In this document: one piece after another, positions 51,930 through 62,070 of the stretch
Layout: every line of letters begins with the position of its first letter
Numbering within the stretch: position 1 is the stretch's first letter
Assembly (NCBI RefSeq): GCF_914484835.1
Contig: NZ_CAJZAR010000081.1
Coordinates: 1 to 62,070 of the forward strand
Source: Paraburkholderia tropica
Lineage (GTDB): Bacteria; Pseudomonadota; Gammaproteobacteria; Burkholderiales; Burkholderiaceae
Direction of reading: 5' to 3'
DNA: 62,070 bases
Program-made: the position numbers and the translations under genes
Notes under the pieces: generated by a model
What the model saw: the letters and a program-made list of their open reading frames with translations, nothing else
Database searches by the model: none
Told to the model about the DNA's origin: nothing

Positions 51930-54029
51930 TTAATGCTGCGCCGGCGGCTGCTCCATGCCGTTGTGGCGCAGCAGGGCGTCGATGCTCGGCTCGCGGCCGC
52001 GGAACGCCTTGAACGATTCCATCGCCGGGCGGCTGCCGCCCACTTCCAGAATCTCCTTGCGATAGCGCGTGCCGGTGGCCGCGTCGAGCACGCTCGACTT
52101 CGCGGCTTGCGCGGCTTCCTCGAACGCCGCGTAGGCGTCGGCGGACAGCACTTCGGCCCATTTGTAGCTGTAGTAGCCCGCCGCGTAGCCGCCCGCGAAG
52201 ATATGGCTGAAGGTGTTCGGCCAGCGCGAGAACGGCGCCTGCGGAATCACGTGATAACGCTCGTTGATCTCGCGTGCGAGCTCGTTCACGGTCTTGCCCT
52301 TCGAGGCGTCGAAGTCCACGTGCAGCGCCATGTCGAACATCGAGAACACGATCTGGCGCAGCGTGCCCAGACCGCTCTGGAAGTTCTTGGCGGCGAGCAT
52401 CTTGTCGAAGAGTTCGCGCGGCAGCGGCTTGGCCGTGTCGACGTGCGAAGTCATCTCCGTGAGCACGTCCCACTCCCAGCAGAAGTTCTCCATGAACTGC
52501 GAGGGCAGTTCGACCGCGTCCCATTCCACGCCGTTGATACCCGACACCGAGAGTTCATCGACGCGCGTGAGCATGTGATGCAGACCGTGGCCGAACTCGT
52601 GGAACAGCGTGATGACTTCGTCGTGCGTGAAGCAGGCCGGACGGCCACCCACGGGCGCCGAGAAGTTGCAGGTGAGATAAGCGACCGGTGTCTGCACGCC
52701 GTTCGCTTCGAGCTTGCGGCGCGAGCGCGCGTCGTCCATCCATGCGCCGCCGCGTTTGCCTTCGCGCGCGTAGAGGTCGAGATAGAACTGCGCGACCAGC
52801 GTGCCGTCGGTGTTTTCGACGCGGAAGAAGCGCACGTCGCTGTTCCAGACCGGCGCGCTGTCGTCGCGGATGCGCACGCCGAACAGCGTCTCCGTGACCT
52901 TGAACAGGCCCTGGAGCACGAAGTCTTCGGGGAAGTACTGCTTCACTTCGTTCTCGGAGAACGAGTAGCGGTTCTGGCGCAGACGCTCGGCGGCGAACGC
53001 CATGTCCCACGGCTCGAGTTGCGTGAGGCCGAACTCGCTGGCGGCGAATTCGCGCAGCTCCGCCCAGTCCTTTTCCGCGTGCGGACGCGCGCGCGTGGCG
53101 AGGTCTTCGAGGAAGCTCATGACCTGTGCCGGCGATTCGGCCATCTTCGGCGTGAGCGAGACTTCGGCGAAGTTGTTGTAGCCGAGCATCTTCGCTTCTT
53201 CGGCGCGCAGCTTGAGCTGTTCGTCGACGATCGCGGTGTTGTCCCATTCGGGCTTGCCGCCGCCGTAGACCGCCCCGAGTTCCGAGGCGCGCGTCACGTA
53301 GGCGCGGTACATCGTTTCGCGCATCGCGCGGTTTTCCGAGTACTGCAGCACCGGGAAATACGAGGGGAAATGCAGCGTGAACTTCCAGCCTTCCTGGTTA
53401 TCGCGCTCGGCGGCTTCGCGTGCGGCGGCGATCACATCGTCGGGCAGGCCGGCCAGCTCGCTCTCGTCCTTCGCGTAGAACGCGTAGGCGTTGGTGGCGT
53501 CGAGCACGTGATCCGAGAACGACTTCGAGAGCGCGGCCTGACGTTCCTGCAGCTCGGCGAAACGCGGCTTCTGGTCTTCGGGCAGCTCCGCGCCCGAGAG
53601 GCGGAAGTCGCGCAGCGCGTTGTCGAGAATCTTCTTGCGCTCGCTCGTGAGCAGCTGGAACGAGTTGTGATTCGTGATGGCCTTGTACTTCTCGTACAGC
53701 GCGAGATTCTGGCCGACGCTCGACCAGAACTCGGTCACGCGCGGCAGGTTCTCGCCGTAGACGGCGCGCAGCTCGGGCGTGTCGGCGACGGCGTTCAGGT
53801 GGCCGATCACGCCCCAGGCGCGCGAGAGCGGCTCGGTGACGCGCTCGACGGGTTCGACCACGTCGCTCCATTGCGCAGGCGTCATCGGTTGCGCGGCGCG
53901 TTCGACGGCGGCGTTCGCGTTCGCGAGTAGCACGTCGAGGGCGGGCGTGACGTGTTCAGGGCGGATTTCGCCGAAGCGCGGCAGGCCGGAGAAGTCGAGC
54001 AGCGGATTATCGGAGGATGTCGTTGCCAT
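51930..54029 (-). CDS. prlC: Oligopeptidase A (M3 metallopeptidase)
   Basis: A 699-aa cytosolic zinc peptidase that degrades signal peptides and short peptides. The zinc motif is LFHEFGHGLHHMLT (HExxH) with the third ligand Glu downstream in GVEWDAVELPSQFMENFCWE. GGYAAGYYSYKWAEVLSADA and the Tyr/His substrate region near the C-terminus fit PrlC. The start MATTSSDNPLLDFSGLPRFG is the family N-terminus; a longer in-frame extension upstream lacks family support. folD lies next on the same strand, separated by a terminator. Confidence 0.93.
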   Translation of the reverse strand: MATTSSDNPLLDFSGLPRFGEIRPEHVTPALDVLLANANAAVERAAQPMTPAQWSDVVEPVERVTEPLSRAWGVIGHLNAVADTPELRAVYGENLPRVTEFWSSVGQNLALYEKYKAITNHNSFQLLTSERKKILDNALRDFRLSGAELPEDQKPRFAELQERQAALSKSFSDHVLDATNAYAFYAKDESELAGLPDDVIAAAREAAERDNQEGWKFTLHFPSYFPVLQYSENRAMRETMYRAYVTRASELGAVYGGGKPEWDNTAIVDEQLKLRAEEAKMLGYNNFAEVSLTPKMAESPAQVMSFLEDLATRARPHAEKDWAELREFAASEFGLTQLEPWDMAFAAERLRQNRYSFSENEVKQYFPEDFVLQGLFKVTETLFGVRIRDDSAPVWNSDVRFFRVENTDGTLVAQFYLDLYAREGKRGGAWMDDARSRRKLEANGVQTPVAYLTCNFSAPVGGRPACFTHDEVITLFHEFGHGLHHMLTRVDELSVSGINGVEWDAVELPSQFMENFCWEWDVLTEMTSHVDTAKPLPRELFDKMLAAKNFQSGLGTLRQIVFSMFDMALHVDFDASKGKTVNELAREINERYHVIPQAPFSRWPNTFSHIFAGGYAAGYYSYKWAEVLSADAYAAFEEAAQAAKSSVLDAATGTRYRKEILEVGGSRPAMESFKAFRGREPSIDALLRHNGMEQPPAQH

Positions 54030-54240
54030 GGTGCGTCCTGTTCCTTCTGTCGCGGTTAATCGATTCGGGGCGCCGCGCGATGTCGCGCGCCCCGGCTGTG
54101 GGTTCGATAGATCGGTTATTGGGGCGCAGTGCGCGCTTTCCAACCGGGTCATGCGAGCAAATTAGCAGAAGTCGGTGCGCGGCGGCGTAATCCCGACTCG
54201 CCAAACGGCGCGCAGCCGGGCGCAGACGGGCGCCGGGCGT

Positions 54241-54270
54241 AAAAAAGCCCCGGATTTCCGGGGCTTTTTA
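54241..54270. terminator. Terminator between folD and prlC
   Basis: GCCCCGGA and TCCGGGGC form a perfect stem with A6 and T5 flanks and a TT loop. Confidence 0.92.
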
Positions 54271-54333
54271 AGTCTCGATGCGTGCGGCGTCGTGTTGTAA
54301 CGCGCAATGCCAACGTCGTCGCCAACAGCAGCC

Positions 54334-55188
54334 TTACACGCCGGCCGCGCGCTCCGCGGCTTCGATCGTGTTGACGAGCAGCATGGTGATCGTCATCGGG
54401 CCGACGCCGCCGGGCACCGGCGTGATGAAGCCGGCCTTGTCCTTCAGACCCGCGAAGTCGACGTCGCCGCACAGCTTGCCGTTGTCGTCGCGGTTCATGC
54501 CCACGTCGATCACGGTCGCGCCGGGCTTGATCATGTCGGCGGTCAGCACGTTGCGCTTGCCCACGGCGGCCACGACGATGTCGGCGTCGAGCGTGTGCTT
54601 CGCGAGGTCGCGCGTCTTGCTGTGGCAGATCGTGACCGTCGCGCCCTTTTCGAGCAGCAGCAGCGCCATCGGCTTGCCGACGATGTTCGAGCGGCCGATC
54701 ACCACGGCGTTCGCGCCTTCGAGCGGAATCTCGTATTCCTCGAACATCTTCATCACGCCGTAGGGCGTGCAGGGGCGGAACAGCGGCTGGCCGGTCATGA
54801 GCGCGCCGGCGTTGGCGACGTGGAAGCCGTCGACGTCCTTCTCGGGCGCGATCGCTTCGAGCACCTTGTGGCTGTCGATGTGCTTGGGCAGCGGCAGTTG
54901 GACGAGGATGCCGTGGATCTTCGGGTCGTTGTTCAGCTCGTCGATGCGCTTGAGCAGATCGGCTTCCGGGAGCGTTTCTGCATAACGGTCGTACGACGAA
55001 TAGAGGCCGTTGTCCTCGCACGCCTTGATCTTGTTGCGCACGTAGACCTCGCTCGCCGGATTGTCGCCGACCAGCACGACCGCGAGGCCCGGCTGATGGC
55101 CGCGTGCGGCGAGGGCGGCGGCGCGCGTGGCGACGTCGGCGCGCAGTTTCTTGGAGAGGGCGAGGCCGTCGATGAGAGTGGCAGTCAT
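54334..55188 (-). CDS. folD: Methylenetetrahydrofolate dehydrogenase/cyclohydrolase
   Basis: Bifunctional enzyme interconverting methylene-, methenyl- and formyl-tetrahydrofolate. The 284-aa length is normal. Motifs: VGDNPASEVYVRNKIKACED with the catalytic Tyr-Lys, GILVQLPLPKHID, PEKDVDGFH, the NADP-binding VVIGRSNIVGKPMALLLLEK, CHSKT, and the C-terminal ITPVPGGVGPMTITMLLVNT. The ATG at 55188 has a weak ribosome site. A good extended -10 promoter lies about 150 bp upstream. Confidence 0.96.
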   Translation of the reverse strand: MTATLIDGLALSKKLRADVATRAAALAARGHQPGLAVVLVGDNPASEVYVRNKIKACEDNGLYSSYDRYAETLPEADLLKRIDELNNDPKIHGILVQLPLPKHIDSHKVLEAIAPEKDVDGFHVANAGALMTGQPLFRPCTPYGVMKMFEEYEIPLEGANAVVIGRSNIVGKPMALLLLEKGATVTICHSKTRDLAKHTLDADIVVAAVGKRNVLTADMIKPGATVIDVGMNRDDNGKLCGDVDFAGLKDKAGFITPVPGGVGPMTITMLLVNTIEAAERAAGV

Positions 55189-55494
55189 GGTCGGTCGAGA
55201 ATCGATTAGGGCAAGGCGAGGAGCGTGACCGCCGGGGCGAGCGGCGGGGCGCAAACGAGGCGAATCCTGCGTCGCGGCGTTCGAACGAACTTTCGTCTGA
55301 AAGATCGTGCGAAAACGGGCGCCGCTGCGGAGGCCGACATTATACCCGCGCGACGGGCGTGACTTGTCGCGGCAGGACGGATCGCCGGCCGATTCTGGAA
55401 GGAAAAACGCGGAGAAATAGACTCGCGCGCCGCGCGGCGCCGCATGAGCGGGGCCGGTGCGGCGCGCCGTGGGGATCAGTGCTGCCGCTTGTTC
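55189..55494. other. Intergenic region between fixJ and folD
   Basis: About 306 bp holding the folD promoter (TATAAT at 55344-55339 on the minus strand, with a GGG extension and weak -35). No gene or terminator was seen for fixJ. Confidence 0.5.
55339..55368 (-). promoter_or_regulatory. Candidate promoter of folD
   Basis: On the minus strand TATAAT (55344-55339) is perfect; the -35 (GACAAG or similar, near 55368-55363) is weak. Confidence 0.55.
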
Positions 55495-56145
55495 TTACTG
55501 CTGCGGCGCCTGTTGCGGCTTGTTGGAGAGCGCGAGACGGAGCAGGTCGGCGACCGTGTTCACGTTGAGCTTTTCCATGATGTTCGCGCGGTGCGCTTCG
55601 ACGGTCTTGATGCTGATGCCCAGATCGTCGGCGATCTGCTTGTTCAGGCGGCCCGCGATGATGCGTTCGAGCACCTGATGCTCGCGCGCCGTGAGCTTGC
55701 CCAGGCGTTCGGCCGCCGCGCGCTGCTGCTGCACGTTGGTGCTTTCGCTGCGCGCCTTTTCGAGCATGCGCTCGACCAGCTTGCGCAGTTCGGCTTCGTC
55801 GAACGGCTTCTCGATGAAATCCATCGCGCCTTTCTTCATCGTGGAAACGGCCATCGGCACGTCGCCGTGGCCCGTCACGAAGATGATCGGCAGCGAGGCG
55901 TTGTCGGCGATCAGGCGCTCCTGAAGCTCGAGCCCGCTCATGCCCTGCATGCGCACGTCCAGAATCAGACAGGCGATCTGTCCGGCTTGCTGCGCGGGCT
56001 GGTACGCCTCGAGGAATTCTTCCGCGCTCGTGAAGCATTGAACGCGGTAGCCGTTCGCTTCGAGCAGCCAGCGCAGGGAGTCTCGTACGGCCTCGTCGTC
56101 GTCGACGACAAAGACGGTTTCCTGGGTGGTGACTGGGCTGTTCAT
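55495..56145 (-). CDS. fixJ: FixJ-family response regulator
   Basis: A 216-aa two-component regulator. The receiver domain has D14-D15-D16 acidic pocket residues, phospho-Asp63 (LILDVRMQGMSG), the Thr of VTGHGDVPMA and Lys of IEKPFDE. The LuxR-type helix-turn-helix spans about 150-205 (LTAREHQVLERIIAGRLNKQ, GISIKTVEAHRANIMEKLNV). A Gln-rich tail ends QQAPQQ. Its ATG overlaps the kinase stop codon by 4 bp, so both are co-translated. Related Burkholderia FixLJ systems respond to oxygen; target genes here are unknown. Confidence 0.88.
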   Translation of the reverse strand: MNSPVTTQETVFVVDDDEAVRDSLRWLLEANGYRVQCFTSAEEFLEAYQPAQQAGQIACLILDVRMQGMSGLELQERLIADNASLPIIFVTGHGDVPMAVSTMKKGAMDFIEKPFDEAELRKLVERMLEKARSESTNVQQQRAAAERLGKLTAREHQVLERIIAGRLNKQIADDLGISIKTVEAHRANIMEKLNVNTVADLLRLALSNKPQQAPQQ

Positions 56146-58658
56146 GGCTCTCCCGTAACGGTTTGTGGAGTCGGCTCGTCACGTCCGTCCCGCGAGGGAT
56201 GGTCGGATTCGCCGATGGGCAGACTGCAATGGAACGTGGCGCCGCTGATGTGGCCGTCCGCTTCGACGTTGTTGACCACCCAAAGACGCCCGCGATGCGA
56301 TTCGATAATCGAGCGGCAAATATTCAGCCCCATGCCCATGCCGTCGGACTTGGTGCTGTAGAACGGTTCGAACAGGCGCTCGGCGGTGGCTTCGTCCACG
56401 CCCGGGCCCTGGTCGATCACGCTGATGCAGACGTGGCCGCCTTCGCGCTTCACGATCACGCGGATCACCGGGTCGATCGCGTTCGGACGCGCGTCGGCCA
56501 TGGCTTCGGCGGCGTTCTTCAAAAGGTTGACGAGCACCTGCTCGATCAGCACCGGATCGACGTAGATCACGGGCATGCGCGAGCGCATGTCGGTCACGAT
56601 GCGGATGCGGCGCTTGCGCGCTTCGATCTCGGCGAGCCCCACGGCGTCGGCGACGATGTCGGCGACACGCGCGGCCTGGCGCTTCGGTTCGGAGCGCTTC
56701 ACGAATTCGCGGATGCGCTTGATGATCATGCCAGCACGCACGGCTTGCTGCGCGGTTTTTTCGAGCGCGGGCAGCAGGTTCTCCGGCGCGCCGCGGCCCG
56801 ATTTCACCAGCGCGACGGTGCCGGAAGCATAGTTGTTGATCGCGGCGAGCGGCTGGTTCAGCTCGTGCGCGAGCGACGAGGCCATTTCGCCCATCGTCAT
56901 CAGGCGGCTCGTGAACTGCAGCTTTTCGTCCTGCTGGCGGGCCAGTTCCTGGGCCTGCTTGCGCGTGGTGATGTCGGTCGCGATCTGCATCTGCGCGAGG
57001 TGGCCGTCGACCCACTGAATGTACTGGCGGCGCACTTCGAACCACTTCTGGATGCTTTCGACGTAGATCTCCTGCGCGTCGGCGGTGCTCTCGGTGAGCG
57101 CCGTGGCGGGCAGGCCGGCGAAGGCGTCGACCATGTCGATGGAGTCCGACGAGGCGCTCGACGAATCGAAACCGCCGCCGCCCGCGAGTTCCAGATGGCC
57201 GTCCGGGCGGATGCCGAAAAGATGGCGGTAATAGCGGTTCGCGAACAGCAGCTCGGCTTCGTCGGCGGCCAGCACGGACACGGCGGCGTCGAGGCTTTCG
57301 AGCACGGTGGTGAAGCGCTCGTGCGCGGCGGCGAGTTCCTCGCGCGCGCGCTTGGGTTCGGTGATGTCGGTCATCGACGACATCCAGCCGGTCTGGCGGC
57401 CCGAGCTGTCGATCAGCGGCGAGACGTAGAGGCGCGCGTGGAACTGCGAGCTGTCCTTGCGGCGCACGCGCAGTTCGAAACCCGAGGAGGGCGCCTTGCC
57501 GCGCAGCGTCATGTCGAGCTGGCGCTGCATTTCCGGGTAGCTGTCGCGCGGCCAGTAGGGGAACGGCGCGGTCTTGCCGACCAGATCGCTTTCGTCCCAG
57601 CCGGTCATGCGGCAAAAGGCCGGATTGACGTGCGTAATTCGGCCGTGCATGTCGAGCACGCGCATACCGATCAGCACCGAGTTTTCCATCGCGCGGCGGA
57701 AGAACGCTTCCGCGTAGAGCGCCTGCTGCGCCTCGAAGCGCTGGCGCGTGTGTTTCCACAGGCTCCAGAGGCTCCACAGCACGAAGCAGGACAGCCCCGC
57801 GACCAGCCACACGAGCGTGTTGTTCGTGAAGTTGGTCATCTGCGGGTACGAATAGACGCGTACCGAGACGCCCTGGCCCGGCGGATCGAGCGGCAGATCG
57901 TAATAGACGTCGCGCGGCAGGCGCGGACGCGTGGAGGTGGTGGCGAGCTCGCGGTTGTTGGCGTCGAGGATCGAAATCTTGTACTTGGCCGACAGCTCGG
58001 GCGGGATGTCGTGCTTCAGGATGCCTTCGACCGAGAACACGGCCGCGATGGAGCCAAGAAATTCGCGATCGCGGTATACCGGCGTTTGCAGCGTGATGTA
58101 GCCGTTGCCGACGTCGTCGTAAATGAGCGGCGAATAGACCTGGCGGCGCGTGGAGCGCGCCTCGGCGAACGCGGCCTTCACGGCTTCGTCCATCTGCGAG
58201 TCGTTGGGCTTGGCAAGGCGCTGACCGAACACCGGCATGGCCGTATTGGGCCAGCGCGGCTCCTGCTGGCTCGTATACCAGTTCAGGTAAAGGATCTCGG
58301 GATGGCCCTGCATGATGTCCGTGGTGGACACCTGGAACGACTGCGGATCGTTATGGCCCGCGACAAGATCGCGCGCCAGCGCCTGCAATTGCTCTTGCGC
58401 GCCCGTCATGGAGAGGCGGATCTGCTGCTGCGCCCAGGCCACGTTGCGATAGAGCGTGTCTTCCTGCTGCTGCTGCTCGCGGCGGTTGAGGCTCCACAGG
58501 ATCAGACTCATGACGATCAGAAAAACGAGGATCGACAGGAGCGGCGTCAACAAATAGGAGTTCGACCACCAGGGTCCGTGGTGCCAGCGAGATGGCGACG
58601 ACTCGCCGGGCGAACCGGGCGGCCGCGCCGAGCGTGCGAAAAGCCGTTCGGTCAACAT
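56142..58658 (-). CDS. fixL: FixL-like sensor histidine kinase with two PAS domains
   Basis: An 838-aa membrane kinase. The N-terminal helix YLLTPLLSILVFLIVMSLIL and a second at about 280-300 (FTNNTLVWLVAGLSCFVLWS) bracket a ~220-aa extracytoplasmic sensor region (dCACHE-like). Two PAS domains follow (about 325-450 and 455-575), then the dimerisation helix with His598 in ASSLAHELNQPLAAINNYAS and an ATPase domain (NLLKNAAEAMAD, VIDQGPGVDEATAERLFEPF, GMGMGLNICRSI). Heme binding, known for FixL, was not verified. The ATG at 58658 has no Shine-Dalgarno site and lies 7 nt from a TACAAT. Confidence 0.87.
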   Translation of the reverse strand: MLTERLFARSARPPGSPGESSPSRWHHGPWWSNSYLLTPLLSILVFLIVMSLILWSLNRREQQQQEDTLYRNVAWAQQQIRLSMTGAQEQLQALARDLVAGHNDPQSFQVSTTDIMQGHPEILYLNWYTSQQEPRWPNTAMPVFGQRLAKPNDSQMDEAVKAAFAEARSTRRQVYSPLIYDDVGNGYITLQTPVYRDREFLGSIAAVFSVEGILKHDIPPELSAKYKISILDANNRELATTSTRPRLPRDVYYDLPLDPPGQGVSVRVYSYPQMTNFTNNTLVWLVAGLSCFVLWSLWSLWKHTRQRFEAQQALYAEAFFRRAMENSVLIGMRVLDMHGRITHVNPAFCRMTGWDESDLVGKTAPFPYWPRDSYPEMQRQLDMTLRGKAPSSGFELRVRRKDSSQFHARLYVSPLIDSSGRQTGWMSSMTDITEPKRAREELAAAHERFTTVLESLDAAVSVLAADEAELLFANRYYRHLFGIRPDGHLELAGGGGFDSSSASSDSIDMVDAFAGLPATALTESTADAQEIYVESIQKWFEVRRQYIQWVDGHLAQMQIATDITTRKQAQELARQQDEKLQFTSRLMTMGEMASSLAHELNQPLAAINNYASGTVALVKSGRGAPENLLPALEKTAQQAVRAGMIIKRIREFVKRSEPKRQAARVADIVADAVGLAEIEARKRRIRIVTDMRSRMPVIYVDPVLIEQVLVNLLKNAAEAMADARPNAIDPVIRVIVKREGGHVCISVIDQGPGVDEATAERLFEPFYSTKSDGMGMGLNICRSIIESHRGRLWVVNNVEADGHISGATFHCSLPIGESDHPSRDGRDEPTPQTVTGEP

Positions 58659-58953
58659 GGCAAGGATTGTAGCTCAGCGTAACAGTCCGAAATGCCGTGA
58701 AAAAAGCATTAAATCGCAGATAAACCGGTCCAAACTGGTCGATATAGGCGCAGGGGCCGGAACGATTCAGCGTGCGCTGCAACAATTTATCGCATTATGA
58801 AATGTCATCTCGCGATTCGAAAATTTCCTTGCGCGAGTTCGGGGGGCGTCATTACAATCGCCCGCAAAGCTGCTGCGGTCGGCCCGGTTACGTCTGGGCG
58901 TCGTCGCCCGCATGGTCCGATCAACAGCGTTCCCCTACATCCAGGAGACGAGC
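58659..58953. other. Divergent promoter region of fixL and aceE
   Basis: A 295-bp region. For aceE, TTGCGC (58829-58834), 18 bp and TACAAT (58853-58858) form a plausible promoter with a leader of about 88 nt. For fixL, TACAAT on the minus strand (58671-58666) lies 7 nt from the ATG. No gene is seen inside. Confidence 0.55.
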
Positions 58954-61650
<2,697 letters not shown>

Positions 61651-61675
61651 CGCATCACCCCCTGTGCATGGCATG

Positions 61676-61706
61676 CGCGCCTCCCCGAAGCGGGGAGGCG
61701 CGTTTT
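61676..61706 (+). terminator. Intercistronic terminator-like hairpin between aceE and aceF
   Basis: CGCGCCTCCCC (61676-61686) and GGGGAGGCGCG (61692-61702) form an 11-bp stem with loop GAAGC followed by TTTT. It may set the E1:E2 expression ratio or mark a processing site. Confidence 0.75.
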
Positions 61707-61729
61707 GTGCGGCCCCGGAGACACTAACA

Positions 61730-62070
61730 ATGAGTCAAGCGATCGAAGTCAAAGTGCCGGACATCGGCGATTACAAGGACATTCCTGTGATCGAGGTGCT
61801 GGTCAAGGCGGGTGATACCGTCGAGAAAGAGCAATCGCTCATCACGCTGGAGTCGGACAAGGCGACGATGGACGTGCCGAGCCCGGCGTCGGGCACGGTG
61901 AAGGAAGTGAAGGTCAAGGTCGGCGACAACGTCTCGGAAGGCGTGCTCGTCCTCGTGCTGGAAGGCGCCGGCGCTGCCGCGGCTCCCGCTGCTGCACCGG
62001 CCGCTGCCCCGGCCGCCGCGCCTGCGCAAGCCGCCGCGCCCGCACCGGCCCCGGCTGCTGCCGCGCCCGC
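61730..62070 (+). CDS. aceF: Pyruvate dehydrogenase E2 (dihydrolipoamide acetyltransferase), N-terminal fragment
   Basis: The window contains 113 codons. The N-terminus MSQAIEVKVPDIGDYKDIPV leads a lipoyl domain with the lipoylation motif TLESDKATMDVPSP (Lys in SDKAT). It is followed by the flexible Ala/Pro-rich linker that lets the lipoyl arm swing, continuing past the window edge. CGGAGAC precedes the ATG. Catalytic and peripheral-subunit domains are outside the window. Confidence 0.95.
   Translation, partial: MSQAIEVKVPDIGDYKDIPVIEVLVKAGDTVEKEQSLITLESDKATMDVPSPASGTVKEVKVKVGDNVSEGVLVLVLEGAGAAAAPAAAPAAAPAAAPAQAAAPAPAPAAAAP

Overview
This 62-kb, GC-rich window is chromosomal DNA of a beta-proteobacterium, most likely Burkholderiaceae (Paraburkholderia/Caballeronia/Burkholderia type). 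The assignment rests on gene content and protein style: aceE-aceF next to a FixLJ-type two-component pair, glnA-ntrB-ntrC, argA divergent from a long HrpA, an entericidin-like lipoprotein, ProP-type and LldP permeases, and E. coli-like sigma-70, sigma-54/NtrC and TPP-riboswitch signals. No rRNA, insertion sequence, phage gene or CRISPR array was seen. Most of the window is core metabolism and regulation.

Layout. 0-8 kb: start of a secreted protein, bamC (outer-membrane assembly lipoprotein), lldP (lactate permease), two small lipoproteins, thiC behind a TPP riboswitch, and rnk. 8-12 kb: an EamA exporter, entericidin-like peptide, ferritin-like protein and MFS transporter. 11.9-18 kb: a minus-strand cluster, lacI-type regulator > solute-binding protein > two permeases > ATPase > GpdQ-like phosphodiesterase, which looks like an uptake system for a phosphorus-containing compound. 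18.0-18.4 kb: a tRNA-Leu(UAA) gene split in its anticodon by a 277-nt group I intron; this is the most unusual item in the window. 18.4-21.5 kb: a sparse stretch with several small secreted or membrane proteins and a GST. 21.8-26 kb: FAD disulfide oxidoreductase + cupin (overlapping), YfcE-like phosphoesterase, ProP-like symporter. 26.4-33 kb: yggX, argA and divergent hrpA, which share one palindromic -10 box and may both be leaderless. 33-38 kb: beta-propeller protein, sterol-desaturase-family protein, EI24 protein, CinA-like protein, rhodanese. 38-42.7 kb: glnA-ntrB-ntrC with three NtrC-like sites and a sigma-54 promoter. 42.8-49.2 kb: prolyl-oligopeptidase-family peptidase, xthA, an SDR and a divergent DsbA-like isomerase, nitronate monooxygenase and a divergent PadR regulator around a 32-bp palindrome. 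49.3-55 kb: initiator tRNA-Met, Asp/Glu racemase, cytosine-deaminase-like amidohydrolase, prlC, folD. 55-62 kb: fixJ-fixL, then the pyruvate dehydrogenase genes aceE and the start of aceF.

The functions fit a free-living aerobic heterotroph: carbon entry (lactate, pyruvate dehydrogenase), nitrogen control (GlnA/NtrBC), cofactor synthesis (ThiC, FolD), arginine synthesis (ArgA), envelope maintenance (BamC, small lipoproteins) and scavenging transport. All calls come from reading the sequence and remembered family features; no database search was run.
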